A stretch of 64,000 nt of DNA from positions 1 to 64,000 of the forward strand of contig NZ_VOHE01000004.1 of assembly GCF_007859305.1 (NCBI RefSeq). Direction: 5' to 3'. Position 1 is the stretch's first letter, and every line of letters starts with the position of its first letter. The stretch comes from Luteimonas wenzhouensis. GTDB taxonomy: Bacteria; Pseudomonadota; Gammaproteobacteria; Xanthomonadales; Xanthomonadaceae. The notes under the pieces were generated by a model that had not been told where the DNA came from, ran no database searches, and was given only the letters and a program-made list of their open reading frames with translations. A program made the translations under genes and the position numbers. Of this stretch, positions 56,266 to 64,000 are shown one piece after another.

Positions 56266-58467
56266 TCAGGCCGACAGGTGCTCGATCGCCGCCACGCTGC
56301 CCAGCCGCGCCGACAGGCGCTTGAGCAGGGCCAGGCGGTTGCGGCGCAGGTCCGGGTCCTCGGCGTTCACCATCACCGCGTCGAAGAACGCGTCCACCTG
56401 CGGGCGCAGCGCGGCCAGGCGGCCGAGCACCGCGACGTAGTCGCCGCGGGCCAGGGCCCCGTCGGTGTCGGCGATGGCCGCGTCCACGGCGGCCGCGAGC
56501 GCCAGCTCGGCGGACTCGCGCAGCAGCGCGCGGTCCACAGACTCGGGGATCGGGTCTTCCGCCTTGCGCAGGATGTTGCCGATGCGCTTGTTGGCCGCGG
56601 CCAGCGCCTCGGCCTCGGGCAGGGCCGCGAAGTGGCCGATGGCGGCGATGCGGCGGTCGAAGTCGGCCAGCGAGGCCGGCCTCATCGCCGCGACCGCGTT
56701 GAACTGCTGCACCGGCACGCCTTTGTCGGCGTAGTAGCCGCGCAGGCGCTCAAGGATGAAGTCGTAGAGTTCCTCGACGCCCGAAGACGCGTCGCCATCG
56801 CGAAGCGCGGTGAACTCTTCGAGTGCCTTGCGGGCGGACGCAGCTTCCTTCTCGCCCTTGGCATCGCCGACGGCCTTCTCCGCGTTCGCGACGCAGGCGG
56901 AGAGTGCGGCCCGTCGTGCCCGCAAGAGATGGTCGCGCAGGTCGAAGTCGAGCCCACCCTCGATCAGCGTGCGCGCCAGCCCCAGCGCATTGCGCCGCAG
57001 CGCGAACGGATCCTTGTTGCCGGTCGGCTTGAGGCCCGCGGCGAAGCCGCCGGCCAGGGTGTCGAGGCGCTCGGCGATGGCGAGCACCCGGCCCAGCGGC
57101 GAGGGCGCGATCGCGTCGGCGGCGAAGCGCGGCTGCCAGGCCTCGTCGATCGCGTTGGCCAGCGCCACGCGCTGCGCGTGCGGCAGGTCGGCGAGCGCGG
57201 CGTCCTGCATCGCGTAGTGGCGTCCGGCGATGCCCTGCAGTTCGGGGAACTCGTTGACCAGCCGCGACTGCAGGTCGGCCTTGGACAGCTGCGCAGCGCG
57301 CCGCGCCAGCGCCGGGTCGACGCCCGCCTGCGGCGCGATCGCCTCGGCCAGCGCGGCCACGCGCGCGACCTTGTCGGCGACGGTGCCCAGCTTCGCCTGG
57401 TAGGTGACGGTCGCCAGGCCCGCGTTCATCGACTCCAGGCCCTGCTTCATGTCCTCGACGAAGAAGAACTTGGCGTCGGCGAAGCGCGGCCGGATCACGC
57501 GTTCGTAGCCCTTGCGGATCTCGCCGTCGTCCCTGGGGTCGATGTTGGCGATGCCGATGAAGTGCGACGTCAGCCGGCCCTCGGCGTCGAGCACCGGGAA
57601 GAACTTCTGGTTGGCCTCCATGGTCGCCACCAGCGCTTCCTGCGGCACGGCCAGGAACTCCTCGTCGAAGGCGCAGGACACCGCGCGCGGCCACTCGTTG
57701 AGGCAGACCACCTGGTCGAGGTTGTCGGCGTCGATGCGGGCGCGGCCGCCCGCCGCCGCCGCCGCGGCCTCGACCTGTTCCACGATGCGGGCGCGGCGCT
57801 CGTCCGGATCCACCAGCACCTTGGCCCCGCGCAGCGCGTCGACGTAGTCGGCCGGGGTGGAGATCCACACCGGGCGCTCGTGCAGGAAGCGGTGGCCGCG
57901 GCTGAAGCGGTCGGCGCGCACGCCAAAGGCCTCGGCCTCCACCACGTCCTGGCCCAGCAGCAGCACCAGCCACAGGACCGGGCGCGCGAAGGCGTAGTCG
58001 TGGTTGCCCCAGCGCATCGGCCTGGGGATCGGGATCGCGGCGATCGCCTCGGCCAGCACCTCGGGCAGCAGGTCGCGGGTCTTCGCCCCCGGCTTCACCG
58101 AGCGCAGCACGAAGCGCTCGCCCCTGGCGTCGGTGGCGCGTTCGAGCGCGGTCCATTCCACCCCGGCCTTGGCGGCGAAGCCGAGCAGGGCCCGGGTCGG
58201 CTGGCCGTCGGCGTCGAGGGCGACGTTGACGTAGGGGCCGAACACCTCCGAGGACTGCTCGGGCTGCTCCACCGCCACGCCCGGCAGCAGCACCGCCAGC
58301 CGCCGCGGCGAGTACAGCGGCCTGGCGTCGCCGCGTTCGACCGCGATGCCGCGCCGCTCCAGCGCCGCCAGCACGCCGTCGAAGAACGCCAGCGCCAGCC
58401 CCGGCAGGGCCCTGACCGGCAGTTCCTCGGTGCCCAGTTCGACCAGCAGCGGAAGTTGTTCGCTCAT
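56266..58467 (-). CDS. glyS: Glycine-tRNA ligase beta subunit
   Basis: A 733-residue beta subunit of the alpha2beta2 glycyl-tRNA synthetase, carrying the tRNA-binding and HD-like domains. Conserved parts are [18 protein letters not shown] at the N-terminus, [55 protein letters not shown] and [17 protein letters not shown], with an anticodon-binding domain at the C-terminus. A little longer than the typical 690 residues. It follows glyQ after 118 bases of repeat DNA. Confidence 0.96.
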   Translation of the reverse strand: MSEQLPLLVELGTEELPVRALPGLALAFFDGVLAALERRGIAVERGDARPLYSPRRLAVLLPGVAVEQPEQSSEVFGPYVNVALDADGQPTRALLGFAAKAGVEWTALERATDARGERFVLRSVKPGAKTRDLLPEVLAEAIAAIPIPRPMRWGNHDYAFARPVLWLVLLLGQDVVEAEAFGVRADRFSRGHRFLHERPVWISTPADYVDALRGAKVLVDPDERRARIVEQVEAAAAAAGGRARIDADNLDQVVCLNEWPRAVSCAFDEEFLAVPQEALVATMEANQKFFPVLDAEGRLTSHFIGIANIDPRDDGEIRKGYERVIRPRFADAKFFFVEDMKQGLESMNAGLATVTYQAKLGTVADKVARVAALAEAIAPQAGVDPALARRAAQLSKADLQSRLVNEFPELQGIAGRHYAMQDAALADLPHAQRVALANAIDEAWQPRFAADAIAPSPLGRVLAIAERLDTLAGGFAAGLKPTGNKDPFALRRNALGLARTLIEGGLDFDLRDHLLRARRAALSACVANAEKAVGDAKGEKEAASARKALEEFTALRDGDASSGVEELYDFILERLRGYYADKGVPVQQFNAVAAMRPASLADFDRRIAAIGHFAALPEAEALAAANKRIGNILRKAEDPIPESVDRALLRESAELALAAAVDAAIADTDGALARGDYVAVLGRLAALRPQVDAFFDAVMVNAEDPDLRRNRLALLKRLSARLGSVAAIEHLSA

Positions 58468-58487
58468 TCTTCAACCTTGTGTCGTCT

Positions 58488-58578
58488 CCCTCCCCGCTTG
58501 CGGGGGAGGGCCGGGGTGGGGGCGCGCGGCGAGCCCCCATCCGCCCTTCGGGCACCTTCCCCCGCGCGCGGGGGAAGG
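58488..58578. repeat. Compound C-rich palindromic repeat between glyQ and glyS
   Basis: A C-rich palindrome (CCCTCCCCGC / GCGGGGGAGGG, 58488-58510) and a perfect 24-base palindrome (arms CCTTCCCCCGCG and CGCGGGGGAAGG, 58555-58578) occupy nearly the whole 118-base gap. Both are of the same family as the copies at 8670, 55820 and 56200. They may attenuate transcription between the two synthetase genes. Confidence 0.75.
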
Positions 58579-58585
58579 AAGGAGG

Positions 58586-59491
<906 letters not shown>

Positions 59492-59581
59492 CGGCTGGAA
59501 ACGGGATTCGGCGGCTGGCGCAGGGGCGCTAGTATACGGTGGACCCCGAAGCGACCGGCGCCGGCCGGCACGGAGCCACGC

Positions 59582-61390
59582 GTGAACGAACCACTCGCCA
59601 GGCCATCGGCCGCCGCCCACGCGCGCCTGCCGCCGGGGCGGCTGGCTCTCGAGCCGGTGGTCGCCGCGCTCGAGGCCGACGGCCTGCTGGCGCGCAAGGA
59701 CGCCGAGCACGCGCGCGCCAGCGCCCGCCACGTGCGCGGACTCGAGGCGGTGCATCCGCTGGTACTGCTGGCCAACCTCAAGCTGCCCTCGGCCCTGCGC
59801 CCGGGCAGCGAGCTGGGCCTGGAGGCGTTGACCGAGTGGCTGGCCGAGGCCAGCGGCCGCCCCTACCTGCGCATCGATCCGACCAGGATCGTGGTCGCCG
59901 AGGTCACCGACGTGGTCTCGCACGCCTACGCCCGCCGGCACCGGATCCTGCCGGTGGAAGTGCGCCCGGACCGCGTGCGCATCGCCACCAGCGAGCCGCT
60001 TGCGCTGGACTGGCTGCCTGACATCCAGCGCCTGCTGCGGCGGGAAATCGAGCTGGTGGTCGCCAACCCGCTCGACCTGCACCGCTACACGATGGAGTTC
60101 TACGGCGTCACCCGCTCGGTGCGCGGCGCACAGCAGGACGGCGGCGAGAAGGGCAGCCAGGCGCCGAGCTTCGAGCAGCTGGTCGAGCTGGGCCGCGCCG
60201 GCGACGTCAATGCCGACGACCACCACATCGTCAACATCGTCGACTGGCTGCTGCAGTACGCCTACGAGCAGCGCGCCTCCGACATCCACCTCGAGCCGCG
60301 CCGCGACGTCGGCCGGGTGCGCTTCCGGATCGACGGCGTGCTGCACCAGGTGTTCGAGATGCCGCCGCCGGTGATGACCGCGGTGGTCTCGCGGATCAAG
60401 GTGCTCGGGCGCATGGACCTGGCCGAGCGCCGGCGGCCGCAGGACGGCCGCATCAAGACCCGCTCGCCGGGCGGGCGCGAGGTGGAGATGCGCCTGTCCA
60501 CCATGCCCACCGCCTTCGGTGAGAAGTGCGTGATGCGCATCTTCGACCCGGACACCGCGTTCAAGGACATCGAGCAGCTCGGCTTCGACCCGGGCGAGGC
60601 GGCGACCTGGAAGGAGCTCACCAGCCGCCCGCACGGGATCGTGCTGGTCACCGGCCCCACCGGCTCGGGCAAGACCACCACGCTGTACTCCACGCTCAAG
60701 CGGCTGGCCACCTCCGACGTCAACGTGTGCACGGTCGAGGATCCGATCGAGATGATCGCGCCCGAGCTCAACCAGATGCAGGTGCACCACGCGATCGACC
60801 TGGGCTTCGCCCAGGGCGTGCGCACCCTGCTGCGCCAGGATCCGGACATCATCATGATCGGCGAGATCCGCGACCTGGACACCGCGCAGATGGCGGTGCA
60901 GGCCTCGCTCACCGGCCACCTGGTGCTCTCGACCCTGCACACCAACGACGCGCCCTCGGCGATCACCCGCCTGCTCGACCTCGGCCTGCCGCACTACCTG
61001 ATCGCCTCCACCCTCAACGGCATCCTCGCCCAGCGCCTGGTGCGCACCCTGTGTCCGCACTGCAAGGCGCCGCGCCCGCTCGCGCCCGAAGCGTGGCGCG
61101 CGCTGTTCCCCGGCCCCGACGCACCGCCCATTCCCACCGGCACCTGCGGTCCGGTCGGTTGCCTGGAGTGCCGCAAGACCGGCTACCTGGGGCGGGTGGG
61201 CATCTACGAGCTGATGCCGGTCACCCCGCGCCTGCGCGCGCTGGTCCGCCCCGACATGGAACTGGCCGCCTTCACCCGCGCCGCGGTCGGCGAAGGCCTG
61301 CGGACCCTGCGCGTGGCCGCCGCGGAAAAGGTCGCGCGCGGCCTGACCACGGTGGAGGAGGTGCTGACGGTGCTGCCGCCGACCGAGTGA
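59582..61390 (+). CDS. GspE/PilB-family secretion ATPase
   Basis: A 602-residue hexameric ATPase of type II secretion or type IV pilus systems. The N-terminal domain (about 1-200) is of the GspE-N kind. The catalytic part has [20 protein letters not shown], Walker [18 protein letters not shown], the Asp box TVEDPIEM, Walker B in [19 protein letters not shown] and the His box [20 protein letters not shown] tetra-Cys zinc site (CPHCKAP and the [14 protein letters not shown] segment) is present. The start is GTG at 59582. No other secretion or pilin gene lies next to it, so it is an isolated ATPase and its system is unknown. Confidence 0.9.
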   Translation: MNEPLARPSAAAHARLPPGRLALEPVVAALEADGLLARKDAEHARASARHVRGLEAVHPLVLLANLKLPSALRPGSELGLEALTEWLAEASGRPYLRIDPTRIVVAEVTDVVSHAYARRHRILPVEVRPDRVRIATSEPLALDWLPDIQRLLRREIELVVANPLDLHRYTMEFYGVTRSVRGAQQDGGEKGSQAPSFEQLVELGRAGDVNADDHHIVNIVDWLLQYAYEQRASDIHLEPRRDVGRVRFRIDGVLHQVFEMPPPVMTAVVSRIKVLGRMDLAERRRPQDGRIKTRSPGGREVEMRLSTMPTAFGEKCVMRIFDPDTAFKDIEQLGFDPGEAATWKELTSRPHGIVLVTGPTGSGKTTTLYSTLKRLATSDVNVCTVEDPIEMIAPELNQMQVHHAIDLGFAQGVRTLLRQDPDIIMIGEIRDLDTAQMAVQASLTGHLVLSTLHTNDAPSAITRLLDLGLPHYLIASTLNGILAQRLVRTLCPHCKAPRPLAPEAWRALFPGPDAPPIPTGTCGPVGCLECRKTGYLGRVGIYELMPVTPRLRALVRPDMELAAFTRAAVGEGLRTLRVAAAEKVARGLTTVEEVLTVLPPTE

Positions 61391-61493
61391 CGGCCGCGTC
61401 GCGTCGATCGCCACCGCCCGGCGCCGCGCCGGCGATGCAGTAGCATGTCGCCATCGTGGCGTGGGCCACGTCTGAATGGTGGAACGGACTGGC

Positions 61494-62411
61494 ATGTCGA
61501 CGCGAACCATGGGGCCGGGCGCCGGGTGGTCCTGGCTGGCTCGGGCGGTCAACCTCGGGCGCAACAACCCGCGCGCGGTGATCGGCGCGATCGCCATCGT
61601 CGCCGCGCTGGCGCTGGTGCCGAGCCTGCTGCAGATGGGGCTGCAGTCGGCGCTGTCCGGCAGCCCGCAGTCGGCGATGGTGGTGGGCGGGCTTGCCACC
61701 CTGGCCTCGCTGGTCGTGTTCCCGCTGCTCATCGGTGGCGTGCTGCGGGTGATCGACGCGGCCGAGCACGGCCGCCCCACCGCGCCGGGCGCGGTGTTCG
61801 AGCCGTTCCGCGCCGGTCGCGGCGGGGGACGGCTGGTCGGGTTCGGCCTGCTGATGAGCGCGCTCTACCTGCTGGTCTTCGGCGTACTGGTCGGCACCCT
61901 GGGCGAGGGGCTGCCGGAGTGGTACGCGCAGGTCATGCAGCTGCAGGTCGAAGCCGCCGGCCGGCCGATCCAGCCCGGCGACCTGCCCGATCCGCCGCCG
62001 GGCCTGGGCAAGGTGCTGGGCCTGGGCCTGCTGCTGGGCATGTTCCTGGGCGGCGCCTACGCGATCGGCTTCGGCCAGGTGGCCCTGGGCGGGCGCGGCG
62101 TGCTGGGGGCGGTGCGCGACGGGCTCGCGGGGGCGCTGCGCAACCTGCTGCCGATCGTGGTGCTCGCGGTGCTGTCGGTGTTGGCGCTGTTCGCCCTGTT
62201 CCTGGTGCTGATGCTGGTCGGCGGGCTGCTGATGCTGGTCGGCAGCCTGGTCCATCCGGCGCTCGGGATGTTGTTGGTCGCGCCGCTCTACCTGGGCATG
62301 ATCCTGCTGATGTACGTGGTGATGTTCGGCGTCATGTACCACATGTGGCGCGACGTCTGCGGGGCGCCGCCGGCGCCGCCGACGCTGCCGGGGAACCAGG
62401 TGGAACTCTGA
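61494..62411 (+). CDS. BPSS1780-like membrane protein
   Basis: A 305-residue inner-membrane protein with about six helices. The Gly- and Leu-rich stretches ([41 protein letters not shown] and [19 protein letters not shown], each partly) and the N-terminal [22 protein letters not shown] fit the BPSS1780/DUF975-like family. No function known. ATG 61494 is preferred; ATG 61476 is in frame and would add six residues. Confidence 0.75.
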   Translation: MSTRTMGPGAGWSWLARAVNLGRNNPRAVIGAIAIVAALALVPSLLQMGLQSALSGSPQSAMVVGGLATLASLVVFPLLIGGVLRVIDAAEHGRPTAPGAVFEPFRAGRGGGRLVGFGLLMSALYLLVFGVLVGTLGEGLPEWYAQVMQLQVEAAGRPIQPGDLPDPPPGLGKVLGLGLLLGMFLGGAYAIGFGQVALGGRGVLGAVRDGLAGALRNLLPIVVLAVLSVLALFALFLVLMLVGGLLMLVGSLVHPALGMLLVAPLYLGMILLMYVVMFGVMYHMWRDVCGAPPAPPTLPGNQVEL

Positions 62412-62481
62412 TGCCGCCCGCGGCCGCGAGATCCGGCGCGGGCCGTGCCGGCGCCGCGCGCGGCACCGGCGGGAGCCGCGG

Positions 62482-63186
62482 CTAGAGGAGGGCGTCGAAG
62501 GCGCGTTCGATCGCCTGCTGCGTGGCCGCCAACAGGCATGCGCCCGCGGCCACGGCTGCGAGCAGCTGCAGCCCCAGCCAGGCGAGCGACCAGGCCGGTA
62601 GCCGCGCCCCGGCACGCTGGAGCACGCGCGTCCCGGCGAGGCGGTCGTGCAGCGCCTGGTGCCGCGGCGGCAGGGCCGCCAGCAGGTGGCCGAGGTTGAG
62701 GCTGAGCCAGGACAGCGTCCCGGCAAGGTGGCGCAGCGCCGCGCGCCCGAGAGCCAGCCGCGCGCCCCGCGCGTCCACGACCCGCAGGCCGAGCGCGCGC
62801 TTGCCCGGCGTGGCCTGCAACGGCGAGGCTTCGAACCCCGCGAACCAGGCCAGGGCCAGCAGCGCGGCCAGCAGCGCAGGCGCCACCACCGCGTCGGCGA
62901 CCGCGCCCGACAGCGCGGTGACCGCCTCGCGCCAGGCGGGATCGCGCAGCCAGCCGCGCGCCAGCGCCAGCGCGCCGGTGCCGTGCACCAGGGCGTCGAC
63001 CATGGCCTGCGCCATCCGCTGCGCGATGGCCTCCAGCGCAGCGGTCGCGCGTGCCGACGCCGCGGCGATGCGGCCGGCGCACGCGGCCAGCGCCAACGCC
63101 ACCGGCACCAGCATGTCCAGCGACCAGGCCAGGTAGCGGCGCAGCAGTCCGGCCGGCACCTGCTCCGGCCCGGGCGCTGCGTTCAT
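62482..63186 (-). CDS. RDD-family membrane protein
   Basis: A 234-residue membrane protein. The first segment has RRYLAWSLDMLVPVALALAA, with the Arg and Asp of the RDD signature. The characteristic GKRALGLRVVDARGARL lies mid-protein, and LPPRHQALHDRLAGTRVL further on. Members of the family are membrane proteins of mostly unknown function. Its start overlaps the tatC stop by four bases (ATGA), so it is cotranscribed with tatC. Confidence 0.87.
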   Translation of the reverse strand: MNAAPGPEQVPAGLLRRYLAWSLDMLVPVALALAACAGRIAAASARATAALEAIAQRMAQAMVDALVHGTGALALARGWLRDPAWREAVTALSGAVADAVVAPALLAALLALAWFAGFEASPLQATPGKRALGLRVVDARGARLALGRAALRHLAGTLSWLSLNLGHLLAALPPRHQALHDRLAGTRVLQRAGARLPAWSLAWLGLQLLAAVAAGACLLAATQQAIERAFDALL

Positions 63187-63956
63187 GCGTCGCCGGCGGC
63201 CCCGTCCTCCGCCGCGTCCTCCGTCTTGGGCGCCAGCAGCCGCGCGGCGATGATCCCGGCCTCGTACAGCAGGCACATCGGGATCGCCAGCATCAGCTGC
63301 GACACCACGTCCGGCGGCGTGATCACCGCCGCGACGATGAACACGCCGACCACCGCGTAGCCGCGCCATTCGCGCAGCTGCGCCGGGGTCACCCAGCCCA
63401 GCAGCACCAGGATCACCAGCGCCACCGGCAGCTCGAAGCTGATGCCGAAGGCGAGGAAGATCACCAGCACGAAGTTCAGGTAGGCGTTGATGTCGGTCAT
63501 CATCGCCACGCCGTCGGGCGTGATCGCGGTGAGGAAGCCGAACACCGCCGGCAGCACCAGGAAGAAGGCGAACGCGCAGCCGATGTAGAACAACAGCACC
63601 GCCGAGACCAGCAGCGGCAGGGCCAGGCGCTTCTCGCGCCGGTACAGGCCGGGCGCGACGAAGGCCCAGGCCTGGTACAGCAACCACGGCATGGTCAGCA
63701 GCAGCGCGGCGAACAGCGCCAGCTTGAGCGGGGCGAAGAACGGCGAGGCCACCTCGACCGCGATCAGGTGCGCGCCCTCGGGCAGTTTCTCCAGCAGCGG
63801 CCGGGCGAACCAGCCGTACAGGCGGTTGGCGAACGGCAGCAGCGCGAGCAGGGCGATGCCCAGGCCGGCGATCGCCCGCAGCAGGCGCGTGCGCAGTTCG
63901 ACCAGGTGCTCGATCAGGCTGCCCGAGCCGTCGTCGTCTTCAGCGCTGCTGGCCAT
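63183..63956 (-). CDS. tatC: Twin-arginine translocase subunit TatC
   Basis: A 257-residue inner-membrane protein with six helices, the signal-recognition core of the Tat translocon. Conserved parts are LIEHLVELRTRLLRAIAG, the FAPLKLALFAALLLTMPWLLYQ region and the LYRREKRL loop, then FGISFELPVALVILVLLG, RGYAVVGVFIVAAVITPPD and MLAIPMCLLYE. Start at 63956 overlaps the tatB stop (63940-63942) by 17 bases. Confidence 0.96.
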   Translation of the reverse strand: MASSAEDDDGSGSLIEHLVELRTRLLRAIAGLGIALLALLPFANRLYGWFARPLLEKLPEGAHLIAVEVASPFFAPLKLALFAALLLTMPWLLYQAWAFVAPGLYRREKRLALPLLVSAVLLFYIGCAFAFFLVLPAVFGFLTAITPDGVAMMTDINAYLNFVLVIFLAFGISFELPVALVILVLLGWVTPAQLREWRGYAVVGVFIVAAVITPPDVVSQLMLAIPMCLLYEAGIIAARLLAPKTEDAAEDGAAGDA

Positions 63957-64000
63957 CGTCCCCGTCGTGTCCGTCGTCGATGCCCGGCAACCCGGGCTGC
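63940..64000 (-). CDS. tatB: TatB, C-terminal end (partial)
   Basis: A frame open from the right edge encodes QPGLPGIDDGHDGDDGQQR and stops at 63940, overlapping the start of tatC. The acidic, Gly/Asp-rich tail and position fit the disordered end of TatB, which precedes tatC in tatABC operons. The body of the protein is outside the window. Confidence 0.6.
   Translation of the reverse strand, partial: QPGLPGIDDGHDGDDGQQR

Overview
The window is very GC-rich chromosomal DNA of a gammaproteobacterium. The best fit is the family Lysobacteraceae/Xanthomonadaceae, for example a Lysobacter- or Luteimonas-like species. Grounds are the oleABCD long-chain olefin genes, the yibN-secB-gpsA and hemD-hemX-hemY clusters, tandem sodC genes, GTAG-headed REP repeats (SMAG-like) and a short C-rich palindrome typical of intergenic DNA in this group. 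Most of the window is housekeeping. The accessory and decaying part lies between about 22.5 and 44 kb.

Layout. 0-7.3 kb: tail of an IS110-type transposase, flagellar genes flgA-flgM-flgN, a PAS histidine kinase, a convergent GGDEF-EAL-receiver protein whose catalytic motifs are eroded, then ntrB-ntrC with an NtrC-type box touching the ntrB start codon. 7.3-14.9 kb: a sodC-like gene without metal ligands followed by an intact sodC, a FadI-type thiolase, an alpha/beta hydrolase, a small kinase and uup. 14.8-19.3 kb (minus strand): a DUF4010 membrane protein and hemD-hemX-hemY. 19.3-22.5 kb: thioesterase, lipoprotein, rhodanese, secB, gpsA. 22.5-28.8 kb: a structured intergenic stretch, a PAS-AraC regulator, trmL, an SDR, an M16 peptidase and a DUF4156 lipoprotein.

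28.8-44.4 kb: the olefin pathway is split. oleA sits at 28.8 kb and oleB, oleC, oleD at 40.3-44.4 kb. The 10.4 kb between them holds a fic gene overlapping an MmeI-like type IIL restriction-modification gene (both frameshifted by one base), a SEC-C protein, an SDR, a frameshifted cobA with a 3' remnant of nitrate reductase (nasA), and a bphO-bphP photoreceptor pair without an output domain. The type IIL gene carries a block of about 1 kb at roughly 50% GC where the target-recognition domain is expected.

44.4-64 kb: DUF1328 protein, ubiJ-ubiB, a PfpI-family protein, a CheY-like/CheX-like pair, tamA-tamB, an 18-bp degenerate tandem array bounded by C-rich palindromes, glyQ-glyS, an isolated GspE/PilB-type ATPase, two membrane proteins and the tatB-tatC end of a tat operon.

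Several indels (AraC 5' end, fic, the RM gene, cobA, bphO 5' end) cluster between 23.6 and 40.1 kb, three or four of them in G or GC runs. They may be real decay, phase variation or consensus errors. Read data would decide; everything said about broken genes depends on this.
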